From assembly GCA_030247675.1 (NCBI GenBank), contig JAOTRX010000009.1:124001-188000 (forward strand): a stretch of DNA of 64,000 nt, written 5' to 3'. This DNA is from Desulforhopalus sp. (GTDB taxonomy: Bacteria; Desulfobacterota; Desulfobulbia; Desulfobulbales; Desulfocapsaceae). The translations under genes were made by a program, and so were the position numbers. This document shows, in pieces, positions 44,029-53,245 of this stretch; within the stretch, counting starts at the first letter, position 1, and every line of letters begins with the position of its first letter. The notes beneath the pieces are model-generated. The model did not search any database and was not told the DNA's origin. It saw nothing but the letters and a program-made list of their open reading frames with translations.

Positions 44029-44550
44029 CTAATCATTTTCAATTAGAAAGGCCAGATGCTCAATTAAACTGCGTGTCCAGATGGCATATGCCGCTTCGGT
44101 GAGATGCACCCCATCTTCCTGGAAGAGTTGTTTGTCGGAACTGGCGAAGCGTTTGTGGATATCGAGAAAACAACTGCCGGTAACCATGGTCAGTGCTTCT
44201 ATGTGTGCGTTAAGACTGGAGATTGCATTTTCCGGCAGATGCGGAAGGAGCATGGGCAGAAGACTCGTGACCAGGATTTCCGCGGCAGGATAATCATTAC
44301 TCAGTTCAATGAGGATATTTTTCAGGCTGGCATGGAAGTCGTTGTTACCGGCGAGCAGGTCATTGGTGCCAACCATTATAACAATGACTTCAGGGCCTTG
44401 TGTCTTGGCCTTTATAGCTGGCAGGGAGGCGAGAAGATCCTCCGCGGTGGCGCCGGGGACGCCGAAATTTTCGACCTTACAGGCGGACATATGGGCCTGC
44501 CAGTTGTGATCCGCAACAAGTGAATCGCCGAGAAAGAGAAGTTTAATCAT
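44029..44550 (-). CDS. SGNH/GDSL-type esterase
   Basis: 173 residues, cytosolic-looking (no signal peptide). Block I is FLGDSLVADH with the nucleophile Ser, then FGVPGATAEDLL, GTNDLLAG and the C-terminal DGVHLTEAA (Asp/His). Small hydrolases of this type cleave acyl esters of lipids or sugars. No coupled neighbour; it is transcribed towards the OB-fold gene. Confidence 0.88.
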   Translation of the reverse strand: MIKLLFLGDSLVADHNWQAHMSACKVENFGVPGATAEDLLASLPAIKAKTQGPEVIVIMVGTNDLLAGNNDFHASLKNILIELSNDYPAAEILVTSLLPMLLPHLPENAISSLNAHIEALTMVTGSCFLDIHKRFASSDKQLFQEDGVHLTEAAYAIWTRSLIEHLAFLIEND

Positions 44551-44850
44551 GGTGTTATGGTGTCAGTTGGTAAGTGAAAATGATTGCATTCCCCACCCCG
44601 ATACGGGTTACGGAATGAGTTATGAAGGATGAATGCCTGAGGAATGGTTCGCCTCAGGCGGGCACGGAAACAATGCCCCACCCAAGAGGGCTACAGCCAA
44701 GAATTCTCATTAGGCTTAGAACAACAAAGAATGGCCACCGGGGGACGCAGCATGATTTCCTCGATGCCTCTCTTACAGTAGCATAAGACGAAACCCGTGC
44801 CAAAGTTTTTCTCCATCTTTATTGCCGGCCGGGTCGGTCCCGCAAGCTTT
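44551..44850. other. intergenic region with an inverted repeat, no gene
   Basis: 300 bases. A stem GCCTGAGG / CCTCAGGC (44635-44642 and 44652-44659) may end the glgX transcript. A short minus-strand frame (start 44813) is not supported by a ribosome site. Confidence 0.35.
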
Positions 44851-46947
44851 TTATACCAAGGATTGCAGGACAACGCAGGAAAACGGCAAAAGAACGGCGG
44901 GTGCCGAGTGCGGGTGCCGCCTTGCCTCGCTGATCCGCTGGAAATCGCCGGGAGAATTTGCGGCACTGTCAATTATTTTATACCACGATGCCCCCTTGCC
45001 GCGCGGTGGGGGGGCGGTAAATTCGAGTATTTTTTGCCGGTCACTGTTGACCATGACAAAAAAGTCGCCGCCAAACCGGTCGCCATCCGGGGCTCTGAGG
45101 AGAAAGGCCAGGCCGTGGCTGTCGGCTGCCCAGTTCTGCTCGCAAGGGTTCAGGTATTGCCAGGTAATCTCCGGTAGTTGCCCCTGGTCAGGGCCTTGAT
45201 CGTGGTGGAAAAAATCGTCTCGGCGAAAAACGCGGTGGCGTTTTCTGAGAGCGATGCATTCCTTGAAAAAGCGAAAGAATCCGGCATGTTCTTGCAGAAG
45301 CGACCAATCGAGCCAGCTGATTTCATTGTCCTGGCACCAGGCATTGTTGTTGCCCCCCTGGCTCCGGCCGAATTCGTCACCGGCGGAGATCATCGGCACC
45401 CCTTGCGATAATAAAAGCAGAACGGCAAAGGTCTTCATCCGCCGCAGACGCAACTGGGCGACCTCTTCCGGGGCGCCGCTGCCCTCATGGCCACTGTTCC
45501 ACGACAGGTTGTGCTTTTCACCGTCCCGGTCGTCTTCGCCATTGGCGAGGTTGTTTTTCCGGTCGTAGCTCACCAGGTCGGCAAGGGTGAAGCCGTCGTG
45601 GCTGGTGAGAAAATTGATGGAGCAGAGCGGTCCCCGGCCACTTGGCTGGTAGAGATCGGAGCTGCCGGCAATGCGGGTGGCGAGGTGGGTCACTGTATTA
45701 TCGTCACTACGCATGAAACTGCGGACATCATCGCGAAAGCGGCCGTTCCATTCGGCCCAGCGGGAATCGGAGGAAAAGGACCCGACCTGATACAGGCCGG
45801 CTGCGTCCCAGGCCTCGGCGATCATTTTGGTGTCGCGGAGCACCGGGTCTTCACCGATGATTTCTATCATCGGCGGATTGGCAAGCACATGGCCCTGCCG
45901 GTCTCTGCCAAGGATGGAGGCAAGGTCAAAACGAAAGCCGTCGATATGCATCTCGGTCACCCAGAAACGCAGGGATTCAAGGATCAACTCGCGAACCACC
46001 GGATGATTGCAGTTCATGGTATTGCCGCAACCGGAGAAGTTCAGGTATTCCTGGTCCGGGCCTAGAAGGTAGTAGACCTGATTGTCGATACCCCGAAAAC
46101 TGCTGGTTGTCCCCTGATAGCCGCCTTCGCCGGTATGGTTGAAGACCATGTCGAGAAAAACCTCGATCCCCGCCTGGTGCAGGGCCCGGACCATCTCTTT
46201 GAACTCCACTGTAGCGCGGGACGGATCGCTGGCGTAGCCTGAGCGGAGGGCAAAAAAGGACACCGGGTTGTAGCCCCAGAAATTTTTCAAACGTTCACCG
46301 GTTTTCGGATTGGTGAAGGTGACGTCGTTTTCATCGCATTCCATGACCGGCATGAGTTCGACAGCGGTGATTCCAAGGTCAAGGAGATAGGGGATTTTTT
46401 CGATGATTCCCCGGTAGGTGCCGGGGGCGGCCACCGCTGAGCTTGGATCCTTGGTGAAACCGCGAACGTGAAGCTCGTAGATGATGGTCTCGGCCAGCGG
46501 CGTTTTCAGCGGGCGGTCCTCCTGCCAGTCGAAATCCTGATTGGTGATTACGCAACAGGGCTTGATACCGTATTTGGTCGCTTCCCCCCAGCCACGCGGT
46601 ACCAGCATACGGCTGTAGGGATCAATGAGAATCTTGCGGAAATCATAGGCAAGGCCTTCGCTGTTTCCCTCCGCCGGGCCATCGAACCTGTAGCCGTACC
46701 GGAAACTTTGCTGCTGGGTGAGCAGAAGGATGTGCCACATGTCACCGGTTCGATTCTCGTGGGGATGAAGGACAAACTCGTGGCGGATGAACTGGGTGGC
46801 GTCCTTGGGCAGGTGATCGATAACCAGGGTGACCTTGGTCGCATGCCGGGCAAATATGGAAAAATTGATACCCTCCCTGAGGATGGTGACTCCGGCGGGC
46901 AGCGGGTAGCCTCTTTTGCGGATACGTTGGTTTTTTGCGGTCGGCAT
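44851..46947 (-). CDS. glgX: Glycogen debranching enzyme GlgX (isoamylase type)
   Basis: 698 residues from the Met at 46947 (a longer start at 47052 is possible). CBM48-like N-terminus (GYPLPAGVTILREGINFSIF), then the GH13 barrel with DMVFNHTGEGG, nucleophile Asp in GFRFDLASIL, acid Glu in IAEAWDAAG and Asp in LTSHDGFTL. It cleaves alpha-1,6 branches of glycogen or limit dextrins. No other glycogen gene is in the window. Confidence 0.95.
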   Translation of the reverse strand: MPTAKNQRIRKRGYPLPAGVTILREGINFSIFARHATKVTLVIDHLPKDATQFIRHEFVLHPHENRTGDMWHILLLTQQQSFRYGYRFDGPAEGNSEGLAYDFRKILIDPYSRMLVPRGWGEATKYGIKPCCVITNQDFDWQEDRPLKTPLAETIIYELHVRGFTKDPSSAVAAPGTYRGIIEKIPYLLDLGITAVELMPVMECDENDVTFTNPKTGERLKNFWGYNPVSFFALRSGYASDPSRATVEFKEMVRALHQAGIEVFLDMVFNHTGEGGYQGTTSSFRGIDNQVYYLLGPDQEYLNFSGCGNTMNCNHPVVRELILESLRFWVTEMHIDGFRFDLASILGRDRQGHVLANPPMIEIIGEDPVLRDTKMIAEAWDAAGLYQVGSFSSDSRWAEWNGRFRDDVRSFMRSDDNTVTHLATRIAGSSDLYQPSGRGPLCSINFLTSHDGFTLADLVSYDRKNNLANGEDDRDGEKHNLSWNSGHEGSGAPEEVAQLRLRRMKTFAVLLLLSQGVPMISAGDEFGRSQGGNNNAWCQDNEISWLDWSLLQEHAGFFRFFKECIALRKRHRVFRRDDFFHHDQGPDQGQLPEITWQYLNPCEQNWAADSHGLAFLLRAPDGDRFGGDFFVMVNSDRQKILEFTAPPPRGKGASWYKIIDSAANSPGDFQRISEARRHPHSAPAVLLPFSCVVLQSLV

Positions 46948-47174
46948 ATTGATAATAGGTATTGTTGGTTTACTGTTACAGAAATAGCGGGAAAGGTACG
47001 ACGGTGGCATTCTGATATCCCATGTTACCCGAGGTGGGGGAATTTGTATCATGGAAATTTGTTTTCAAGGGTATTCTCCCGCGAAATATTTTGCCGACCG
47101 TAGATAGAGTTCAGGACCGGGTCAATGTGTGACCTCAAAGAGTGCAGTGTTTTACCCATAACGTGGAGGTACCC

Positions 47175-48119
47175 ATGGGGATGTATCACAAGATACAAAT
47201 AGGTGATTTGGCTATCAGTCCTATCGATTGGGAGATGACTCCGGATATCTCTTTCGGAACCTTTGAGTCCTGGGGAGGGCGGGAGAGGGTGCGCAACAAC
47301 AAGGAGTGCGTCTATTATTTCTTTATCGACAACTGGGGCGACGAGCCGAAGCTTTGCCTGATGGAAAGGGCGGTGAAGCACGCACGGATCGTCGCCGAGA
47401 TTAAAGCGCCCATGGAAATGGTCAAAAAGTGCGTGGCCGACCAAGGAAAATCCTCGGTTTTTGAAAAGAGTTACGCCATCAACGACCAGATTAAGGAATG
47501 GCTGATCGCCAAGGTCCTGGATGACAACGGCGATGCCAGCCTTGTTGTGCCAAAACTTGAGGCGGTTCGTAAGGAGGACATGGGGCCGCTGCTGCCGCTT
47601 GCTGACCAGCATCCCTTTGCCGGGGAGAAGGTTCAGCTGCCCCACGAACCGGCTATTATCAACGACGACGAAATCGCCGCGGTTCTGCAAAAATGGAACT
47701 TTTTCGAGGCGGAGTTGCATCCGTCCGGCAGGTTTGCCAATGCCCTGGCCGACCCGGCCATCCCCGGCGTCATCGTCGACCAGCGCACCGGCTTGATGTG
47801 GCAAAGCAGCGGCATAGACATCGGTTCCATCCGCCATATCCAGCGGGCTATTGAAGAGTTAAATGGCAGCGAGTTTGCCGGTTTCAGCGATTGGCGCCTG
47901 CCGACCATGGAGGAGGCGATGTCGCTTATGGAACCCGAGAGAAACGCCAAGGGGATATATCTTCATCCAGGTTTTTCCAAGGAGCAGCCCTTTATCTTCG
48001 TTGCCGCGCAACGCAAACCCGGCGGTTACTGGTTTGTCGATTTCAAGCAGGGCCGGGCCTTTTGGTCCTCGGGGACCATCCCCGGAGGTTTTGGCCGTTT
48101 GGTGCGATCTTTACCCTGA
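47175..48119 (+). CDS. DUF1566 (Lcl-type) domain protein
   Basis: 314 residues. Start at 47175 after GTGGAGGT (second Met at 47181). The N-terminal half is uncharacterised (YFFIDNWGDEPKLCLMERAV). The C-terminal half has the DUF1566/Lcl pattern VDQRTGLMWQ, AGFSDWRLPTMEEAMSLM and YWFVDFKQGRAFWSSG, as in collagen-like/fibronectin-linked domain proteins. No signal peptide is seen, which is unusual for this domain. A strong terminator follows. Confidence 0.85.
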   Translation: MGMYHKIQIGDLAISPIDWEMTPDISFGTFESWGGRERVRNNKECVYYFFIDNWGDEPKLCLMERAVKHARIVAEIKAPMEMVKKCVADQGKSSVFEKSYAINDQIKEWLIAKVLDDNGDASLVVPKLEAVRKEDMGPLLPLADQHPFAGEKVQLPHEPAIINDDEIAAVLQKWNFFEAELHPSGRFANALADPAIPGVIVDQRTGLMWQSSGIDIGSIRHIQRAIEELNGSEFAGFSDWRLPTMEEAMSLMEPERNAKGIYLHPGFSKEQPFIFVAAQRKPGGYWFVDFKQGRAFWSSGTIPGGFGRLVRSLP

Positions 48120-48150
48120 TTGCTGCATGCTTAGCGAGTTGTTGCATGCG

Positions 48151-48190
48151 ATGCCCGCCTGAAAAGTTTTTTTCAGGCGGGCATTTTTTT
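48151..48190 (+). terminator. strong intrinsic terminator
   Basis: A 15-bp perfect stem (ATGCCCGCCTGAAAA / TTTTCAGGCGGGCAT) with a four-base loop and a T7 tail. The A-run opposite the T-run means it could also act for the other strand. Confidence 0.9.
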
Positions 48191-48488
48191 GAAAAGTCGT
48201 TGTCTGGAAACGAATGGGTTACGGCTCTTTTGGAGCCGGATGCTAGAGAGTTGCGGCGAAGTTGTTGAAAAGAACTCAAGTAATTTAGCAACATCCCCCA
48301 ATCCCCGGAGTATTGTTTTGATTGTTGCCGGGTAATTTGGTTATTATACCGCAAAAGTAGGTTTCGTTTCTGCAAACGAGCTGCTCAACGCAGCTTTATG
48401 GGCAGCAGTTTTTTCCGGGATGGGCATATAACGTAGGGCGGCAGGACAGCGGCCAACTCGTCCCAATGATATTTACCAGTGGGTTTGC
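48191..48488. promoter_or_regulatory. upstream region of the PulE-type ATPase gene
   Basis: 298 bases holding the presumed promoter of the ATPase-HDOD operon. I see no clear -35/-10 pair or riboswitch. Confidence 0.3.
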
Positions 48489-50357
48489 ATGGCAAACGAC
48501 AAGGGTTCCGGATACGGCGAAATTGCCTCTCTGCTGCTGCAGTCGGGATTGGTGAGCGAAAAGCAGCTGCAGCATGCTGATCGAATCCGCAAAAAGCTGG
48601 CAACGCCGACCTCGCTCCTCAATGTCCTGAAAGAGTTGGGGATTGTCACCGATGAAATGGTGCGGAAGGCCTTGATGGATACCGCCACGACCATCAGGAT
48701 CGGTGAACTGTTGGTTGAGTTGGGGCATCTGTCCGAGGATGATCTGCAGGCCGCTTTCCGCATTCAACAGGAGCGGGAAAAAGGGCTGCGCTTTGGCGAA
48801 GTCTTGGTAAAGCATAATTTTATCGATGAAAAGCTCTTTAACAGGATTCTCTCCATTCAGCTGGGGTTTCCCCTGGTGGATGTCAATATGTCCCTGGTAG
48901 AGCGGACGCTTGCCAGCCGGGTGCCGATGAAGACCCTCGTCGATCATCAATTCCTTCCCCTGAAAACCAACGATAAGACTATACTGGTCGCCTTTGCCGA
49001 TCCGCTTGACCGGAAAAGCATCGAGGTTGCCAAGAAGTTCTTTGGCGGTACCATCGCACCGGCCATTGTCGAGAAGAAGGCCTTGGGCGACACCCTCAAG
49101 CTCCTGGCGAATCTGCAGGCCGGGAAGAGGGTTGATGTCGATGGCAAGACTGTCGTCGGTATTGTCAATTCGATGATTATTGCGGCGATAAAGGTGAACT
49201 GTTCGGATATTCATATCGAACCGATGGCCGATCGCCTGCAGATACGTTTTCGTGAGGATGGTATCCTTTGCCATTACAAGGACTTCCCACGGGATATCAT
49301 TCCCCCGCTGAGTAGCAGACTGAAGATACTCTGTGATGCCGATATCGCTGAAAAGCGGCGCCACCAAGGAGGGCGAATCCTCTTCAACTATGAGGAAGGC
49401 AGCGTTGATATCCGCGTTTCCTTCTACGTTACTGTGCACGGCGAAAAGATCGTCCTTCGCCTCCTCAATCAGAAACGGGAGCTCCTCGACATCCAGACAA
49501 TCGGCATGGCCCCGAAGATGCTGCATAAATTCCTTGAGGACGCGGTCTATCCACCGAGTGGCGTGCTCTTGGTCACCGGCCCCACCGGTTCGGGCAAGAC
49601 CTCCACCGTCTACAGCTGTATCAATCACATCAAGAACCCGCAGATAAGCATTATCACGGCGGAAGAGCCGGTGGAATATTTCATCGACGGCATTGCCCAG
49701 TGCTCCATTGATCCATCGATTAACGTCACCTTTGAGGAAACCCTGCGGCATATCGTCCGCCAGGATCCGGATGTCATCGTCATCGGCGAAATTCGCGACA
49801 GCGTCTCGGCGGAAATGGCGGTACAGGCGGCGCTGACCGGGCATAAGGTGCTCAGTACCTTTCATACCGAGGACAGTATCGGCGGTCTTATCCGCCTCTT
49901 GAATATGGATATTGCCCCGTTTTTGATCTCATCAACGGTGGTAAGTGTCCTGGCGCAACGGCTTTTGCGGCGGGTGTGCAAGGCCTGTGCCACTGAAACC
50001 AAGGTGACCCCGACCCAGCTGCAGCGTCTTGGCGTTTCGGCGCAGGACCTGATGGGGGCGCAATTCAAGAAAGGCCGGGGCTGCGAGCTCTGCAAACAAA
50101 CCGGCTATAAAGGCAGGGTAGGGATCTTTGAGGTGCTGGTGCTCAATGAGTTGGTACGGACTGCCATCCTTGAGCAAAAAACCAGCTATGAAATACGCCA
50201 GATCAGCATCGATCACGCCGGCCTGGTAACCCTCCTGGAGGATGGCCTGTTGAAGGCAGCGGCGGGGATTACCAGTATTGAGGAGGTCCTGCGTTGTTTG
50301 CCGAGACTTTGTCCACCCCGGCCGCTTATGGAAATACGTCGTATCTCGGGAGAATAA
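48489..50357 (+). CDS. GspE/PilB/PulE-family secretion ATPase with MshEN-like repeats
   Basis: 622 residues. The N-terminal region (about 60-150) has two MshEN-type units, RIGELLVELGHLSEDDLQAA and RFGEVLVKHNFIDEKLFNRI, each with an R-x-G-x-x-L start, the kind that binds c-di-GMP. The ATPase core has GPTGSGKTSTVYSCI, VIVIGEIRDSVSAEMA and a His-box STFHTEDS. A Cys tetrad (CKACAT...CELCKQ) gives a zinc module. It powers type II secretion or type IV pili, but no other assembly gene is here. Four bases before the HDOD gene, so co-transcribed. Confidence 0.93.
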   Translation: MANDKGSGYGEIASLLLQSGLVSEKQLQHADRIRKKLATPTSLLNVLKELGIVTDEMVRKALMDTATTIRIGELLVELGHLSEDDLQAAFRIQQEREKGLRFGEVLVKHNFIDEKLFNRILSIQLGFPLVDVNMSLVERTLASRVPMKTLVDHQFLPLKTNDKTILVAFADPLDRKSIEVAKKFFGGTIAPAIVEKKALGDTLKLLANLQAGKRVDVDGKTVVGIVNSMIIAAIKVNCSDIHIEPMADRLQIRFREDGILCHYKDFPRDIIPPLSSRLKILCDADIAEKRRHQGGRILFNYEEGSVDIRVSFYVTVHGEKIVLRLLNQKRELLDIQTIGMAPKMLHKFLEDAVYPPSGVLLVTGPTGSGKTSTVYSCINHIKNPQISIITAEEPVEYFIDGIAQCSIDPSINVTFEETLRHIVRQDPDVIVIGEIRDSVSAEMAVQAALTGHKVLSTFHTEDSIGGLIRLLNMDIAPFLISSTVVSVLAQRLLRRVCKACATETKVTPTQLQRLGVSAQDLMGAQFKKGRGCELCKQTGYKGRVGIFEVLVLNELVRTAILEQKTSYEIRQISIDHAGLVTLLEDGLLKAAAGITSIEEVLRCLPRLCPPRPLMEIRRISGE

Positions 50358-50361
50358 TCGG

Positions 50362-51201
50362 ATGCAGAAGAGCGCCTCGTTTCTCGATGTAATCAATGAA
50401 AGCATTGCCTCCGGCAATGTGGTGTTACCGGTATTCAGTGCGGCGGCGCTGCGGATTCAGCAGGAACTGATTAAAAAAGATCCGGACATGAAGGTGTTTG
50501 AGACCTTGTTGTCCGGCGATCAGTCGCTGTCCAGCCAGGTGCTGCAAATGGCGAATTCGTCATTTTATCAAGGCCTTGTTGAGATTCTCACGGTTCGGTC
50601 GGCCATAGTCCGCCTGGGTATGCAGGAGGTGGGACGACTGGTTCTGCTGGTGGCCACCCGCAATCAATTCCGGAGTAAAGATCCGGAGCTGAATGTCCTC
50701 ATGAAGCAGTTATGGCAGCATGCGGTCGGCTGCGCCCTTGGCGTGAAGTGGTTGATGCGGCGCTGCAAATTTGATGAACTGGAAAGTCATGCCTTTTTTG
50801 CCGGCCTTTTTCACGATATCGGCAAGTTGTTTGTCCTTATGGTCGTTGACCAGATGAAGGAAAAGAACAAACAGCTGCCGGTCACCCATGCCCTCCTCCT
50901 CGAAGCCATGGGCAGCCTGCATTGCGACCAGGGCTATAAGCTCATGAGGCAGTGGAATCTGCCGGAGGAGTATTGTGTCGTCACCAGGGATCACCACCGC
51001 AAAGACTACGACAATAAAAATTATTTGCTGGTGCTGGTGCGTCTGGCTGATGTGGCCTGTATAAAACTGGGAATTGGCGTGACCAAGGATGAGTCCATCG
51101 TGCTGTCGACACGGGAAGAGGCCCGCCTTCTCAATCTGTCCGAGGTCGATCTTGCCGAGCTGGAGATCATGCTGGAAGATACCGCCATCCTCGCGGGATG
51201 A
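50362..51201 (+). CDS. HDOD domain protein
   Basis: 279 residues from the Met at 50362 (GGGAG upstream). The HDOD fold is seen in LPVFSAAALRIQQEL, DQSLSSQVLQMANSSFYQG and FFAGLFHDIGKLFVLM (HD pair largely preserved). HDOD proteins act in signalling, often with c-di-GMP or chemotaxis modules. Directly behind the MshEN ATPase, suggesting that it regulates that machine. Confidence 0.92.
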   Translation: MQKSASFLDVINESIASGNVVLPVFSAAALRIQQELIKKDPDMKVFETLLSGDQSLSSQVLQMANSSFYQGLVEILTVRSAIVRLGMQEVGRLVLLVATRNQFRSKDPELNVLMKQLWQHAVGCALGVKWLMRRCKFDELESHAFFAGLFHDIGKLFVLMVVDQMKEKNKQLPVTHALLLEAMGSLHCDQGYKLMRQWNLPEEYCVVTRDHHRKDYDNKNYLLVLVRLADVACIKLGIGVTKDESIVLSTREEARLLNLSEVDLAELEIMLEDTAILAG

Positions 51202-51333
51202 CAGGTAGGGAGTAGGTACGCAGGGCATCCCGTCGGGGATGTGCATATGAACCCCTTTGCCGGGGAGAGGAGAGAATTCGTGAAAGATTGGCAGGAGCGG
51301 CGTTGGCCGGCTGACCGAAGGACCGGAATACCT

Positions 51334-53217
51334 ATGGGCAAGGTACTGAAAGTATTGCTGTCCGCATGTTTTTTTGTTGTGCTCTCTGTTTCCGGAGCGC
51401 GGGCCGAACAGGTTACCCTGCCCCTGACCCTTGACTTCAAGCTCCTCACCTCGCTGATCGTCCGCGAGGCCTTTCCCGGCAAGAATCAAACTGCGGCAAT
51501 CGTCGGGCGGCCGGGAGAATGCATGTACCTGGGCATCTCCGAACCGAAGTTTTCTTCCGCCGGCAAGAACGTTCGCCTCGATATGCGCCTGGCCATTCGC
51601 CTCGGTACCGGAGTGGGCGGGGAATGTCTTGTGCCGGTTGAGTGGCAGGGCTATCTGACCCTGGTCCAGCAGCCGGTTTTTGACGGTCGGACCTTCTCCC
51701 TCGGTTTTCGGACAATCGATTCCAGCCTTTCGAACCTCAACCGGCAGCCGGCGAAGATCGCCGGTTTTCTCTGGGAATTTGCCAAACCACGGGTCTATGA
51801 CCACCTCAACCGGGTGCGCCTCGATCTGGCCCCGCCGGTTCGCGACATGCGCGAGTTCCTGGCGCCGATGTTCCACGATAAGGCCCGTCAGGCCACGCAG
51901 AACATGCTGGCAAGCCTGCGCGGCGGGCCGATGACCGTTGGTAAAGACGGGGTTATCGTCGAACTGCAGGCCGAGGTTGAAGAAGTCTATATGCCGGAAG
52001 GTAAAGATCTCGGCAAGACCATGGGCCCTGCCGAGCGCAAGAAATTCATTCAATTGTGGGAGACCTGGGACGTCTTCCTCGTCCGCCTGGTCAGCCTTAT
52101 CGCCTCGGAACCACTGACGCCGGAGGACCAGCTGCTTCTCGCCGATGTCCTGCTTGATACCCGGTATGCCTTCGCGGCGGCGCTGGAAGAGCCCGATCTT
52201 GAAAAGGATTTCGTCCGGACGCAGTTCATCTGGGCCTGGCGCAATCTGGCACCGCTCTTCAGGAGGCAGCTGTACGCCAAACCCTCGGCAAATACCCTTG
52301 GTTTCCTGGCCTTCTTCACCGCCGCCGACGCCCTGCTGGTCCTTGACCAGATGGGGCCGACCCTCGGCATCGAGATCAGTCAGCAGGGCTTATTGCGTCT
52401 GGCCGGCATGCTGACCGGCCAGGAGACGGAGAAGCTGCCCTACACCTCCGAGGTCGATCCGGGACTGCGCAAGCTGTTGATGTTGCCACCGGTTGAGCCC
52501 CCGGCCCAGGGAGAAGAGGAAGAAGAAATTCTGGAAATCGATCTGCCGGCCGAGGAGGAAGAACCCGATCCCTTCTCGAAGGTCACCAACTTTTTCTTTG
52601 GCCCGGCCTATGCCGCCGAGATGCCGCAGGTTGCTGAGTTGCTCGAATGGAAGGTGCCGGATGATGATATCGCCGGCTATGTTGAGCGGGTGAGGGCGGT
52701 TCTCGCCGAGGCCTCGGCAACCGTTCTCGCTAAAGGGGAGATCCCCGAGAACCTGCATTCTATGTTCCGGACGACAATTGTCGCCATGGCCTGGCAGGAA
52801 AGCTGCTTTCGCCAATTTATCGAAAAGGGCAAGAAGCTCACCTTTCTGCTGTCCTACAACCAGACCTCGGTCGGGGTGATGCAGATCAACGAACGGGTAT
52901 GGCGCGGCACGTACGACCGCAATAAACTGCGCTGGAATATCCGCTACAATGCCCTGGCCGGATGCGAGATTGCCGATCTGTATCTGCGCCGCTACGCCCT
53001 CCAGGGCAAGGCTCTGGCGCCCGGCGCTCGGGCCGATCTCCTGCCGGCGATTGTCTACGCCATGTACAACGGCGGGCCGGGCCAGCACGAGAAATACCTG
53101 GCAAGACAAAAGAGCGGCAAGACCTTCCCCAGCGACCAGTATTTCGCTGAAAAGTTGAAATGGGTCCAGAAGCGGGATTGGGAGCAGATCAGGGAATGTT
53201 TAGGCAGCGGCAGCTGA
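51334..53217 (+). CDS. Lytic transglycosylase (SLT) with long N-terminal region
   Basis: 627 residues from the Met at 51334. A signal peptide (MGKVLKVLLSACFFVVLSVSGARA) is followed by about 470 residues with no recognised domain. An acidic stretch (EEEEEILEIDLPAEEEEPD, about residues 390-410) is followed by a C-terminal SLT domain with the catalytic Glu in MAWQESCF, TSVGVMQINERVW and AMYNGGPGQ. It cleaves peptidoglycan in the periplasm. It may open the wall for the secretion system upstream. Confidence 0.9.
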   Translation: MGKVLKVLLSACFFVVLSVSGARAEQVTLPLTLDFKLLTSLIVREAFPGKNQTAAIVGRPGECMYLGISEPKFSSAGKNVRLDMRLAIRLGTGVGGECLVPVEWQGYLTLVQQPVFDGRTFSLGFRTIDSSLSNLNRQPAKIAGFLWEFAKPRVYDHLNRVRLDLAPPVRDMREFLAPMFHDKARQATQNMLASLRGGPMTVGKDGVIVELQAEVEEVYMPEGKDLGKTMGPAERKKFIQLWETWDVFLVRLVSLIASEPLTPEDQLLLADVLLDTRYAFAAALEEPDLEKDFVRTQFIWAWRNLAPLFRRQLYAKPSANTLGFLAFFTAADALLVLDQMGPTLGIEISQQGLLRLAGMLTGQETEKLPYTSEVDPGLRKLLMLPPVEPPAQGEEEEEILEIDLPAEEEEPDPFSKVTNFFFGPAYAAEMPQVAELLEWKVPDDDIAGYVERVRAVLAEASATVLAKGEIPENLHSMFRTTIVAMAWQESCFRQFIEKGKKLTFLLSYNQTSVGVMQINERVWRGTYDRNKLRWNIRYNALAGCEIADLYLRRYALQGKALAPGARADLLPAIVYAMYNGGPGQHEKYLARQKSGKTFPSDQYFAEKLKWVQKRDWEQIRECLGSGS

Positions 53218-53245
53218 GAAATATCGGCTACTGCGGGGGATTAAG

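Noticed and set aside
44691..44972. Minus-strand frame ending near 44691 with Cys-rich tail
   Set aside because: It runs into glgX codons and has no good start; inner Met at 44813 has no ribosome site.
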